Shown piece by piece: positions 45,486-54,558 of a stretch of 64,000 nt of DNA (positions are counted from its first letter, which is position 1; each line of letters starts with the position of its first letter). Both the position numbers and the translations under genes were made by a program. Origin of the DNA: Deltaproteobacteria bacterium (GTDB lineage Bacteria > Myxococcota_A > UBA9160 > JAJDAL01); NCBI GenBank assembly GCA_029261875.1, contig JAJDAL010000014.1:1-64000 (forward strand). Direction: 5' to 3'. A model generated the notes under the pieces. That model saw only the letters and a list, made by a program, of their open reading frames with translations, did not search any database and was not told the DNA's origin.

Positions 45486-46817
45486 TCAGCGCGCGGAGAT
45501 CTCGTTGAGCAGATCCGCCAGCGTACGCCCCTTGGCGGCGGCAATCTCGGCTCGGTCCAATTCGTCCAGGTAGGCATGGGCGATGCGGCTGGCCTCGTCA
45601 TCGTGAATCGGCGCGTCTCGGTCACCACGAACCGCCCGCAACACATCGTCGACGCCGACTTTCTCCGCCGCCTGACCGAGCTGATACGCTCCGAGCTGCT
45701 GCCCCCCGCACTCGCGAACGAGCCCGGCGGCATCGAGTTGCGCGATCGCCTGGCGGATGGTTCGCACGGGAATGTCGAGGGATTCGGACAGTGTCTCGGG
45801 TCGGTACGGCGCGGCGCCGTCGCGAAACGCCCGCGCCAGGGAGAGCACGATGGTCAACCCCACGGTCTCGAGAACCGCCGGCCCCGCCTTGCCCTCCCGG
45901 ACCTCCCGCCGGTAGCGAACCATATTCTGGTACGCGAAGGCGACCTCGGCGCCGAGCAACAAGATCGCGCACTCGAGATAGACCCAGACCATCAACAGCG
46001 GCAGGAACGCAACGCCGCCAAAGATCGCGCTGTACTTGGCCGCCCCCACGCTCAACCCGAGATAGGCACGCTGGGCGAGCAAGAACAAGAGCGCCGCCAC
46101 CCCTCCCCCGAGAAAGGCCGAGAACGGTCGCACCTGCGTGTTGGGCAAGAACCAATACAAGAAACCGAAAGCCGTAATCAACACGCCGACGGGCATGAAT
46201 CGCAGTCCCGTGTTGTAGAGGCCGACGAAGAGCTCATTCGTCATCAGCTCGCCGACGAGAAATTGGCTCTGTAGCGTCGTGCTGAGTGAGAGCCCCACGG
46301 CGAGCAGGATCGGGGCAATGATCAGGACTGCCAGATAATCGGGGAAGCGTCGCATCCAACTGCGTTGCTTCGTAACGCCCCAGATGTGATTGAAGGCGCG
46401 TTCCGCCTGGCCGATGGCGAGCACCGAGGTCGCGATCAGCGATGCAGCGCCGATGGTTCCGAGCGTGCCGAATTTGAAATCGCGTACGACGCCCATGATC
46501 TTCTCGACGGCTTCGGGACTCCCCGCCGCCAAGCGTTTTACGATGAACGAGGCGACGTTCTCACTCACCCCGACCGCGTCGAGCACGGACACCACCAACG
46601 CGATCAAGGGGACCAGGGACAGGACGACCGTATAGGTGAGCGCCATCGAGCGGAGCATCAGCTGATCGCGGACGAAGCCTTCACCGATTGCGATGCACAG
46701 CTGCAGCGTCGATCGAAACCACGCCGTGATCCCCGAAGGCGGCGTGGCCGGACGCCACAGCTCCTCGCTGAAGAAATGACGAATCCGCTGTGTCAGAGCC
46801 ATGGAGACGTCGGCCAC
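45486..46817 (-). CDS. YihY/virulence factor BrkB family membrane protein with C-terminal winged-helix extension
   Basis: 443 residues from GTG 46817, chosen for the ideal AGGAGG four bases upstream. Six transmembrane segments with RSMALTYTVVLSLVPLIALV, LIATSVLAIGQAERAFNHIW and GVAFLPLLMVWVYLECAILL mark the family once called RNase BN (that activity belongs to another protein). The last 130 residues (TLSESLDIPVRTIRQAIAQL, DAAGLVRECGGQQ) look like an Rrf2-type winged helix, which the ~290-residue E. coli YihY lacks. Function unknown; perhaps a membrane-tethered sensor or transporter. Confidence 0.9.
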   Translation of the reverse strand: MADVSMALTQRIRHFFSEELWRPATPPSGITAWFRSTLQLCIAIGEGFVRDQLMLRSMALTYTVVLSLVPLIALVVSVLDAVGVSENVASFIVKRLAAGSPEAVEKIMGVVRDFKFGTLGTIGAASLIATSVLAIGQAERAFNHIWGVTKQRSWMRRFPDYLAVLIIAPILLAVGLSLSTTLQSQFLVGELMTNELFVGLYNTGLRFMPVGVLITAFGFLYWFLPNTQVRPFSAFLGGGVAALLFLLAQRAYLGLSVGAAKYSAIFGGVAFLPLLMVWVYLECAILLLGAEVAFAYQNMVRYRREVREGKAGPAVLETVGLTIVLSLARAFRDGAAPYRPETLSESLDIPVRTIRQAIAQLDAAGLVRECGGQQLGAYQLGQAAEKVGVDDVLRAVRGDRDAPIHDDEASRIAHAYLDELDRAEIAAAKGRTLADLLNEISAR

Positions 46818-46882
46818 GGAACCTCCTGGGTGGGACGCCCTATCCTCTTCCTTATCGTCCGGCGGGCCCGGACCGTAACCGC

Positions 46883-47326
46883 TCACTCGCGCCCGGTAAA
46901 GCCGGCGCAATGCGCCGACTGGGGCGCAAAAACCGCGACGTGGGGTCGAATTCTCGCCAGCAGGATCGGGCCGATTCCCGGCACCCGTTCGAGCTCTGGC
47001 ACCGCACAGAAGCTGCGCTCCCGACGGGCGTCGACCCACGCGCTGGCTTTTCCGGGCCCGATTCCCGGCAGCACCGCCAATGTCAATTCATCGACTCGGT
47101 TGATGTCCAGGCGGAGATCGAACAGCAGCCGCGCTGCCCCCTCCAGGGGGGCCCCGTCGCGGGCACAGGAAACGTCGATCACACCGTCTCCGGGGCGCCA
47201 TTGCGAGCGCGGGTACGGACAGTCCGTAGCCGGTGCGGATGTCGGTAGCGCGCCCCCCGCCAGCGCGAGCAAACCCAGAATCAATGCCGCGCGCACGCCG
47301 CGAACTTCTTCCTGCGCCGCGCGCAC
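46883..47326 (-). CDS. secreted helix-hairpin-helix protein, ComEA-like
   Basis: 147 residues from GTG 47326, three bases after the lysC stop; a second GTG ten codons later is possible. A signal peptide (ALILGLLALAGGALPTSAPA) precedes a short Cys-containing part and two HhH motifs, AVLPGIGPGKASAWVDARRE and ERVPGIGPILLARIRPHV. This is the layout of ComEA-type periplasmic DNA-binding proteins used in DNA uptake. No other competence gene is nearby, so the role is inferred from the fold only. Confidence 0.82.
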   Translation of the reverse strand: MRAAQEEVRGVRAALILGLLALAGGALPTSAPATDCPYPRSQWRPGDGVIDVSCARDGAPLEGAARLLFDLRLDINRVDELTLAVLPGIGPGKASAWVDARRERSFCAVPELERVPGIGPILLARIRPHVAVFAPQSAHCAGFTGRE

Positions 47327-47329
47327 CGA

Positions 47330-48571
47330 CTAGCTCTCCTCGACCGGCTCTTTGGCTCCAGAATCCACGAAGGCCTCGTGCAATGCCCGCACGGCTTCGC
47401 CGGTGTGTCGCTCGTCGATCACAACGGAGATCTTGATCTCGCTCGTCGCGATCAGGTGAATGTTCACGCCTTCATCGGCGAGAACGCGAAACATGCGGCT
47501 CGCCACCCCGGCGTGATCCTTCATCCCGAGACCGACCACCGAAACCTTGGCGATGGCTTCGTCGCCTTCCACATCCGCCGCTCCGATCTCGGAACCGACT
47601 TCCTGCGCAATCTTCAAGGCCCGCGGATAGTCGCCGACCGGCACCGTAAAGGTGACGTCCGTGGTCCCATCCTGCGCGTAGTTCTGCAAGATCATGTCGA
47701 CGACGATTTCCGCTTCCGACAGGGGCGTGAAGATTCGAGCGGCGATTCCCGGCTGATCCTTGACGCCGCGCACCCGAATCTTGGCCTCTTTGGCGTTGAA
47801 GGTCACGCCAGAAACGACGAGTCGTTCCATCACATCCTCCTCGCGCACGACCCAGGTTCCCTCGCCGTCGTGAAACGATGAGCGGACGTGCAACGGTACG
47901 CTGTAGTTCATGGCAAACTTCACAGACCGAATCTGCAGGACCTTGGCCCCGAGACTCGCCATCTCGAGCATTTCCTCGTAGGCGACGCGCGCGAGCTTTC
48001 TCGCGTTGGGAACCACGCGCGGGTCCGCGGTAAAAACGCCGTCCACGTCGGTGTAGATCTCGCACGCATCCGCGCGAATCGCAGCGGCGATCGCGACCGC
48101 GGTGGTGTCGGATCCTCCGCGCCCGAGCGTCGTCACATCGCCGGACGGCCCGACGCCCTGGAAGCCCGTCACGACCGCCACCGTGCCGCTGCCAAGAAGC
48201 TCCGTGAGCGGCTCCGCATCGACAGCGAGGATGCGCGCGCGCGCGTGACTGGCATCGGTCCGCAGGCCGACCTGACTCCCGCTTAGCGATTGGGCGGGCT
48301 GGCCGATGCGCTGAAGCGCCATGGTGAGCAGCGCCGCGCTCTTCTGCTCCCCGGTCGATACCAGGGCGTCGTATTCGCGCGGGTCCGGCGCATCGCCGCC
48401 CAATTCGCGGGCCAGCGAGACCAGGGAGTCGGTTTCCCCCGCCATCGCGGAAAGTACGACGACCACCTGATTGCCCGCACGCACAGTCTGCGCCACGCGA
48501 TCCGCTACGGCGCGAATCCGCTCCGCACTGCCGACGCTCGTGCCACCGTATTTTTGGACGATCAAACTCAT
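47330..48571 (-). CDS. lysC: aspartate kinase
   Basis: 413 residues from ATG 48571 (MSLIVQKYGGTSVGSAERIR). Amino acid kinase domain with GGSDTTAVAIAAAIRADACE, then two ACT domains (GVTFNAKEAKIRVRGVKDQP; SVVGLGMKDHAGVASRMFRV) that bind Lys or Thr for feedback control. It phosphorylates aspartate, the first step to Lys, Met, Thr. It is not fused to homoserine dehydrogenase. It follows tsaE by seven bases. Confidence 0.97.
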   Translation of the reverse strand: MSLIVQKYGGTSVGSAERIRAVADRVAQTVRAGNQVVVVLSAMAGETDSLVSLARELGGDAPDPREYDALVSTGEQKSAALLTMALQRIGQPAQSLSGSQVGLRTDASHARARILAVDAEPLTELLGSGTVAVVTGFQGVGPSGDVTTLGRGGSDTTAVAIAAAIRADACEIYTDVDGVFTADPRVVPNARKLARVAYEEMLEMASLGAKVLQIRSVKFAMNYSVPLHVRSSFHDGEGTWVVREEDVMERLVVSGVTFNAKEAKIRVRGVKDQPGIAARIFTPLSEAEIVVDMILQNYAQDGTTDVTFTVPVGDYPRALKIAQEVGSEIGAADVEGDEAIAKVSVVGLGMKDHAGVASRMFRVLADEGVNIHLIATSEIKISVVIDERHTGEAVRALHEAFVDSGAKEPVEES

Positions 48572-48578
48572 TGGGGAT

Positions 48579-49103
48579 CTAGCCGGCGAGGGACGACTCG
48601 CCTTGGATTGCCACTCCACTGGTTTTCAGGGCCTCTCGCCAGGCCCGGAGCGTAGCGGCTCCCGCGTTCGATCGCGCACGCGCGACGATGGTCCGCGTCT
48701 GCGGGTGACCCGGCGCACGCGAGAACGCGAGAGAGAGATGGTCGTCTGGGAGCAAGTCCGCAACCTTCTCGCTCCATTCGACCGCGACAATCCAACGCCC
48801 GTCGAGGTAGTCATCGAACCCCGCCAGCTCCAATTCGCTCGAATCTTCGATCCGGTACGCGTCGAGGTGGACCAGGGCTTTCTCGGTCCCGCGGTACTCG
48901 TGGGCGAGAACGAACGTCGGGCTTGCGACGGCGGCGGAATCGACGCCCAGACCGGCGGCGACACCGCGCACGAAGGCCGTCTTCCCCGCGCCGAGTTCAC
49001 CCTGCAGGGCCAACACCCAGGGGACGTCACCGAGCGCCTGGGCGAGCCGCAGCCCAGCCTCGGCGGTGTGTTCAGGACTGGGGGAACGGAAGCAGAAATC
49101 CAC
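48579..49103 (-). CDS. tsaE: tRNA threonylcarbamoyladenosine biosynthesis ATPase TsaE
   Basis: 174 residues from GTG 49103 (MDFCFRSPSPEHTAEAG), overlapping nnr by 32 bases; longer readings are not homologous. Walker A GELGAGKTAFVRGVA, then ASPTFVLAHEYRG and HLDAYRIED, and ERW-like VAVEWSEKVADLLP. It works with TsaB, TsaC and TsaD to make t6A37 in ANN-decoding tRNAs. The C-terminus is about 25 residues longer than in E. coli. Confidence 0.94.
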   Translation of the reverse strand: MDFCFRSPSPEHTAEAGLRLAQALGDVPWVLALQGELGAGKTAFVRGVAAGLGVDSAAVASPTFVLAHEYRGTEKALVHLDAYRIEDSSELELAGFDDYLDGRWIVAVEWSEKVADLLPDDHLSLAFSRAPGHPQTRTIVARARSNAGAATLRAWREALKTSGVAIQGESSLAG

Positions 49104-50694
49104 CGGGATCCCGATCTTCAACCTGGCGAAGAACCTGTGCGGCAGCGGGTAGCGCACGCGCCAAATCGCCCGCCAGGAGTCCGGCCGGTCCCATCTGCTC
49201 CGAGAGCGCGTCCGCGGCTTTGCCGTGAACGTAGGTCGCCAATACCGACGCTTCGTGGGCGGGCATGCCCTGCGCGAGGTATGCCGTGACGATTCCCGTA
49301 AGGACATCCCCGGTTCCACCGGTTCCGAGGGCCGGTCCTCCGCTCGGGTTCACGTGGGTCGCTCCCGCGGGCGAGGCGATGACCGTGGCCGCTCCTTTCA
49401 GAACCACCACGCAGCCGCTCGCTCGGGCCAACTCGAGCGCGACCCCGATTCGGTCTCGATTGACGGCCTGATTCGAGATCCCCAACAGCCTCCCGGCCTC
49501 TCCCGGGTGCGGCGTCAGGACCGTGGGCGCACTGCGCGACCGAAGAGGGGCGACGCTTTCGCGAAACGCGTAGAGGCCATCGGCATCGATCACCAAGGGT
49601 TTTTCGAGACGCTTCGCGACCGCGCGTACCAGGCCGAGCGACTCCTCCGCGCGACCGATCCCCGGGCCCACGGCGACCGCATCCCTTTCGTGGCCCAAAG
49701 ACAGAATCGAATCTTCCGCCGTCAGATCCAAGCCGCGTCCCGGTGTGTCGGCGACGGGGACCGTCATGGCCTCGGTACATTTGACTTCGAGGATGTCGTT
49801 CAGACCAGCGGGGCACGCCACCGTCACCAATCCGCTTCCGGCCCGGGCCGCGCCTTCGGCCGCCAGTGCAGCGGCCCCGGTTTTTCCTTCCGAAGCCGCC
49901 ACGATCAACACATGACCGAAGCTTCCCTTGTGGCCCGCGGCCGGGCGCGCCGGAAGTTGACTTCCCGCCCCCCGGTCCGTCCATTGGAAGACCGTCGGCT
50001 CCATTTCCGGCGTGCGGTCGGCGATTCCGATTCGCGCGACCCAGACGCGCCCGGCGAGGGAGCGCCCGGGTTCGAGCGCCAACCCGATCTTGGGAAGGCC
50101 CAAGGTCACCGTGCCGTGGGCCGACACCGCGACGCCCAGCTCCTGTCCCGTGTCCGCGTCGAGCCCCGAGGGCAGATCGACGGCCAGGACCGTGCTGTGC
50201 CGAGAGGCCTCGCGCATTCGTCCGATCAGCGCGGCGAAGTTTCCCTCGACCGGGCGCGTCAACCCGGTTCCCAGCAATGCGTCGATGATCAATCCGCCCT
50301 CGGGAAGCCGGGCCAGGTCTTCGAGCAGGGGAACCCCCGTGGCCCGTGCGCGCTTCCAATGGGCCGCCGCGTCCCCCCGCAACGCATCACTCGCCCCGGC
50401 CAGGTAGACCTGCACGGGAACGCCGCGTTGGTGGAGGTGGCGCGCGGCCACGAAACCGTCGCCGCCGTTGTTGCCGGCGCCGCAAATGACGCTGATGGTT
50501 CCACCCGCAGACCGTTCGGCCAGGGCGACTTCCGCCACCGCGCGGCCCGCGGTCTCCATCAGCAGTTCACCCGGTATGCCCAATTCTTCGATCGTGTAGC
50601 GGTCGAGTTCCCGCATGCAGGACGCGGAAACGAGAGGCCAGTATCGGCCCCCGATGCGGTTCCCATGGGTGTGATCTGTGGCCACGTTCGACAC
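49072..50694 (-). CDS. nnr: bifunctional NAD(P)H-hydrate epimerase / ADP-dependent dehydratase
   Basis: 540 residues from GTG 50694. The N-terminal YjeF_N epimerase has ICGAGNNGGDGFVAARHL and DLPSGLDADTGQ; the C-terminal ribokinase-like dehydratase has AVGPGIG, TPHPGEAGRLLG and the ATP/ADP site GTGGTGDVLTGIVTAYLAQG. It repairs hydrated NADH and NADPH. Placed between glmM (90 bases upstream) and tsaE. Confidence 0.96.
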   Translation of the reverse strand: MSNVATDHTHGNRIGGRYWPLVSASCMRELDRYTIEELGIPGELLMETAGRAVAEVALAERSAGGTISVICGAGNNGGDGFVAARHLHQRGVPVQVYLAGASDALRGDAAAHWKRARATGVPLLEDLARLPEGGLIIDALLGTGLTRPVEGNFAALIGRMREASRHSTVLAVDLPSGLDADTGQELGVAVSAHGTVTLGLPKIGLALEPGRSLAGRVWVARIGIADRTPEMEPTVFQWTDRGAGSQLPARPAAGHKGSFGHVLIVAASEGKTGAAALAAEGAARAGSGLVTVACPAGLNDILEVKCTEAMTVPVADTPGRGLDLTAEDSILSLGHERDAVAVGPGIGRAEESLGLVRAVAKRLEKPLVIDADGLYAFRESVAPLRSRSAPTVLTPHPGEAGRLLGISNQAVNRDRIGVALELARASGCVVVLKGAATVIASPAGATHVNPSGGPALGTGGTGDVLTGIVTAYLAQGMPAHEASVLATYVHGKAADALSEQMGPAGLLAGDLARALPAAAQVLRQVEDRDPGGFLLPFPQS

Positions 50695-50784
50695 TCCGCA
50701 AAAGGTAGCGATCCGGTCGGGCGGACGCGCGATGCTTCCCTTCCAGCAGGGCTCGTGCAGGCGGCCGCCGCGAGGCAGCCCGGC

Positions 50785-52155
50785 CTAGTGCCCCCCGAGC
50801 AAACCCCGGAGCTGATCGGCGAGGTCGTTCGCGATCTCGGACACCCGCGCCTCGTCTTCGCCTTCGATCATGATGCGCGCCTTGGGCTCGGTTCCGCTGT
50901 AGCGGAACAATACGCGCCCCTTGCCGTTGAACTCGGCTTCGACCTTCTTCAGCGCCGCCGAAAAGGCGGGCAACTCTTCGAGCGGACGCTTCTCCCGAAC
51001 ACGCACGTTGATGAGCGTTTGAGGGAACCGCGTAATGCAGCGCGACAGTTCGGACATGGGTTTCCCACTGCGTTTCATGATGGCCAAGGCCTGAAGCGCC
51101 GTCAGCAATCCATCGCCCGTCGTGTTGTGATCCAAGAACACGATGTGACCCGACTGTTCTCCGCCCAAGTCGTAGCCGCCCGCACGCATGGCCTCCACCA
51201 CATAGCGGTCGCCCACATCCGTGCGGACGAGTTCCAACCCCAGATTGTGCATGGCGTGCTCGAGACCCAGATTGCTCATCACCGTGGCCACGATGCCACC
51301 GCCGCGAAGCTTTCCGCATTCGAGTCGATCCTGGGCGCACAGCGCCAGCAGGGCATCGCCATCGACGACCTCGCCCTTTTCGTCCACCAACACCACCCGG
51401 TCCGCGTCCCCGTCGAGGGCGATCCCGAGATCCGCGCGCACTTCGCGTACCCTCTTCGCGGTATTCTCCGGATACAGAGATCCCACACCGCTGTTGATGT
51501 TGCGACCATTGGGTTCGACGCCCAACTTGAAGACTTCCGCCCCCAGTTCTTCCAACACCGTCGGCCCCACCTTGTACGCAGCGCCGTGGGCGCAATCGAG
51601 CACCACGCGCAGGCCATCGAGGGTGAGTTCCTTCGGGAACGTATTTTTGAGAAAGACGACGTAGCGCCCCTCGGCGTCATCGATGCGCCGGGCTTGACCC
51701 AAGTGGTCCGCCGTCGCCTTCACCTGATCGAGCTCACCGGATTCGATCATGCGCTCGATCCGGAGTTCGATGTCATCGGGCAATTTGAAACCGTCACCGG
51801 CGAAAAACTTGATGCCGTTGTCGCGATACTCGTTGTGGCTGGCCGAAATCATCACGCCGGCATCGCAGCGCATGTCCGCCGTCAAAAACGCCATGCCCGG
51901 CGTCGGCATGGGACCGACTTGCAGCACGTCGACGCCCATGGAACAGATGCCCGCCGCAAGCGCATCCTCGAACATGTAGCCCGAAAGCCGCGTGTCCTTG
52001 CCAATGATGATGCGATGTCGATCGCCCCGTTCGCGACGGTGAACATGAGCCACCGCGCGTCCCAGTGAGAGCGCCAATTCTGCCGTCATGGGCCACTCGT
52101 TCGCGGTGCCGCGAACACCGTCCGTCCCGAATAACCGTCTCGCGCCCTGGCTCAC
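50785..52155 (-). CDS. glmM: phosphoglucosamine mutase
   Basis: 456 residues from GTG 52155, overlapping the ybbR stop (GTGA). FGTDGVRGTANEWPMTAELA at the start, the phosphoserine loop MISASHNEYRDNGIKFF (active Ser about 106), metal loop LDGDADRVVLVDE, and the substrate loop GGEQSGHIVF. It makes glucosamine-1-phosphate for peptidoglycan and LPS. The cdaA-ybbR-glmM order is conserved and links wall precursor supply to c-di-AMP signalling. Confidence 0.97.
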   Translation of the reverse strand: MSQGARRLFGTDGVRGTANEWPMTAELALSLGRAVAHVHRRERGDRHRIIIGKDTRLSGYMFEDALAAGICSMGVDVLQVGPMPTPGMAFLTADMRCDAGVMISASHNEYRDNGIKFFAGDGFKLPDDIELRIERMIESGELDQVKATADHLGQARRIDDAEGRYVVFLKNTFPKELTLDGLRVVLDCAHGAAYKVGPTVLEELGAEVFKLGVEPNGRNINSGVGSLYPENTAKRVREVRADLGIALDGDADRVVLVDEKGEVVDGDALLALCAQDRLECGKLRGGGIVATVMSNLGLEHAMHNLGLELVRTDVGDRYVVEAMRAGGYDLGGEQSGHIVFLDHNTTGDGLLTALQALAIMKRSGKPMSELSRCITRFPQTLINVRVREKRPLEELPAFSAALKKVEAEFNGKGRVLFRYSGTEPKARIMIEGEDEARVSEIANDLADQLRGLLGGH

Positions 52156-52814
52156 CCTTCTTGCTCCTCTACTACCGGCGGGGGTTCCGTCGGCTTCACT
52201 ACGATTCGCACCGTGACCCGCCGGTCGTCCTCCACCCAGACGTGATTGCTACCGATCGCCAAGCGCGCCTCGCGCTCGTGAACTTCCGCTAGGTCTGTGA
52301 TATCGATCGGCTCAGTCACCACCTCACTCAACCGCAACACGGCACTTCGCGCACCTTCGATCCGGACACGTGGGGGATCCACCTCGACCTTCGTGATTTC
52401 GAAGCCCTTTGCGGGTTCCCCTTCGAGGTCGGCGTCCACCTTCACCCACTTCCGAGCATGGGGCTCGAAGCGCAGCTCGAGGCGCGCGGGGGACCGGCTG
52501 ACCACCCGTACACCCCGTGGCAAGCCGACCTGGGACGTATCGACGTCAAAAATGGCCACGCCCGCCTGGGCGCCCGACACGTCCACGATGTAGACGAGCT
52601 GGTCCCCCGACAGGCGCCGAAGTGCCGCGCGGTTCCCCAACACGCGGACATTGACGAAATTGTGGCTCTGACCCGTGTTGACCAGCTCTTCGCTCAAATT
52701 CTCGAGCCGCACCGGAAGATCGAAGGACTGTTCCGTCGAATCCTCGCCATTCACCACGAGCCATAGGAGAAAGGAGATTCCCACCGCGAGTATCCAGTAT
52801 CCGATGTTCGACAA
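52152..52814 (-). CDS. YbbR-like (CdaR) membrane-anchored protein
   Basis: 220 residues, reading from TTG 52814 (MSNIGYWILAVGISFLLWLV) with GAGG eight bases upstream. One N-terminal transmembrane helix and two YbbR-type beta domains outside the membrane (EDSTEQSFDLPVRLENLSEE; EGEPAKGFEITKVEVDPPRV). In Firmicutes this partner regulates CdaA. Located nine bases after cdaA and overlapping glmM. Confidence 0.88.
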   Translation of the reverse strand: MSNIGYWILAVGISFLLWLVVNGEDSTEQSFDLPVRLENLSEELVNTGQSHNFVNVRVLGNRAALRRLSGDQLVYIVDVSGAQAGVAIFDVDTSQVGLPRGVRVVSRSPARLELRFEPHARKWVKVDADLEGEPAKGFEITKVEVDPPRVRIEGARSAVLRLSEVVTEPIDITDLAEVHEREARLAIGSNHVWVEDDRRVTVRIVVKPTEPPPVVEEQEG

Positions 52815-52823
52815 TTCGTTCCT

Positions 52824-53702
52824 CTAACTGGCCGAACGCGCGGGGTCGGTGGACGCAGGTGTGTCTTGCTTGGTTTCCGTCGACTCTTCTTCGTCGTCGT
52901 CTTCGTCATCGGGTTTGCCCGCAAGGATCTCGCGCAGAGACTCGCGCAGTTCCGGTGCGTCGAGACCGTCGCGCAGTTCGCCCGCGACCGCGATCGACAT
53001 CCGGGTCGTTTCTTCGGAGACCACCACCACAACCGCGTCGGTTTCCTCGGTGATCCCCACCGCCGCACGGTGACGCGTACCCACCCCGTCCGGAAGATCC
53101 TGGCGCGTCGTCAGCGGCAAGACACACCCCGCCGAAGACAGCCGCCCGTTCTGGATCAGCACGGCACCGTCGTGGAGCGGCGAATAGGGCACGAAGATCG
53201 AAGTCAGAAGCTCCTGGGTCACGTGGGCGTCGACCACGACACCCGCCTGCACTTCTTCGTCCAATTCGGATTCGCGTTCGAAAACGATCAACGCGCCGAT
53301 ATGGCGTTGGGCCAGGGCCTGTGCGGCGCGAACGACTTCTTCGAGAATCTGCGACTCCTGATATTCGGAAACGGGCGAGAAGAAGCGACGGCCCACGCGC
53401 GCCAGGGCGCGACGGATGTCTTGTTGGAACAGGACGATCACGATCAAGACCGCGGACGGCAAGAAGCGTTCGAATACCCAGCTCACGGTGGAGAGTTCGA
53501 GGATCTGAGCGGCGAGATAGACGCCGATCAGAATCATCAGCCCGACGAGGATCTGCACTGCACGCGTGCCGCGGATCAGCGCGAGCATCCAATAGATCCC
53601 GACCGCAACCATCGCGATATCGAGAAAATCCGGGAAGGGATCGAAGTTGAAGGTGATGAAACCTCCGAAATCCCGCAGCAGGCTCCACAGATGCTCGATC
53701 AT
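52824..53702 (-). CDS. cdaA: diadenylate cyclase CdaA
   Basis: 292 residues from ATG 53702, overlapping the folP stop (ATGA). Three transmembrane helices in the first 95 residues (IAMVAVGIYWMLALI; ILVGLMILIGVYLAAQIL; SAVLIVIVLFQ), then the DAC domain with DGA (178-180, in PLHDGAVLIQ) and RHR (210-212, in GVGTRHRAAVGITEETDAVV). Both catalytic motifs are intact, so it should make c-di-AMP from ATP. The acidic C-terminal tail (DDEDDDEEESTETKQ) is unusual in length. Confidence 0.96.
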   Translation of the reverse strand: MIEHLWSLLRDFGGFITFNFDPFPDFLDIAMVAVGIYWMLALIRGTRAVQILVGLMILIGVYLAAQILELSTVSWVFERFLPSAVLIVIVLFQQDIRRALARVGRRFFSPVSEYQESQILEEVVRAAQALAQRHIGALIVFERESELDEEVQAGVVVDAHVTQELLTSIFVPYSPLHDGAVLIQNGRLSSAGCVLPLTTRQDLPDGVGTRHRAAVGITEETDAVVVVVSEETTRMSIAVAGELRDGLDAPELRESLREILAGKPDDEDDDEEESTETKQDTPASTDPARSAS

Positions 53703-54553
53703 GCGTGGCCCGCCTGCGCGTCGCGCAGCGCGCGCGCCACGTCCACCGCACGGCGCGTCTCGGCAACGTCGTGAACGCGAACTGCATCGGCCCCCGCGAA
53801 CACCGCCACTGCGCACGCCGCCAGGGTCGCGGCCCCGCGCTCCTGGACCGGGTCGCCCGTCAAGGCACCGAGGAAGGATTTCCGCGAGGGACCGACCATC
53901 ACCGGAACGCCCAGCTGGGTTCGCAAGCTTCCGACCTGGGCGAGCAGCGCAAGGTTGTGCCCAAGGTCCTTCCCGAAGCCGATTCCGGGATCCACCCAGA
54001 TCCGCTCCCGCGCGACACCGGCCGCCTCCGCGAGTTGGACGCAGCGGGCGAGTTCCGCCGCCACTTCCTTCACCACGTCTTGAAAATGGATCCCGCGCTG
54101 CATGTCCCGCGGTTCACCGCGCAGGTGACCCAGGATCACGCCTTTTTTCCGTTGCGCGACCACGGCCGCCATGGCGGGATCCGCGCGCAGCCCCGAGACG
54201 TCATTGACCCAGACCGCGCCCGCGTCCAATGCCGCACTCGCCACGCTCGCCTTGCGCGTATCGATGGAAAGCGGCGTGTCGACCCGCTTGGCCAACGCCT
54301 CGATCAGGGGACAGGTGCGAGCGAGTTCGACCGACACGGGAACCGCGCGCGACCCCGGCCGCGTGGACTCTCCGCCGATATCGATGATGTCCGCGCCGGC
54401 ATCGACCATGGCGAGCGCCGCGTCCACGGCGCGATCCAAGTCGACGATTTCGCCGTCGAGGTATTGCCCGCCGTCCGAGAAGGAGTCCGGCGTCAGATTC
54501 AAGACGCCCATCACCGCCACCCGAGTGTCGGAGAGGATCGGGGCACCGGACAT
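53699..54553 (-). CDS. folP: dihydropteroate synthase
   Basis: 284 residues. MGVLNLTPDSFSDGGQYLDG, DIIDIGGESTRPGS, DTRKASVASAAL and VDPGIGFGKDLGHNLALLAQ are the pterin and pABA sites; GPSRKSFLGALTG is present near the C-terminus. It makes dihydropteroate for folate. Five bases after ftsH and overlapping cdaA, the usual deltaproteobacterial order. Confidence 0.97.
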   Translation of the reverse strand: MSGAPILSDTRVAVMGVLNLTPDSFSDGGQYLDGEIVDLDRAVDAALAMVDAGADIIDIGGESTRPGSRAVPVSVELARTCPLIEALAKRVDTPLSIDTRKASVASAALDAGAVWVNDVSGLRADPAMAAVVAQRKKGVILGHLRGEPRDMQRGIHFQDVVKEVAAELARCVQLAEAAGVARERIWVDPGIGFGKDLGHNLALLAQVGSLRTQLGVPVMVGPSRKSFLGALTGDPVQERGAATLAACAVAVFAGADAVRVHDVAETRRAVDVARALRDAQAGHA

Positions 54554-54558
54554 AAGAC

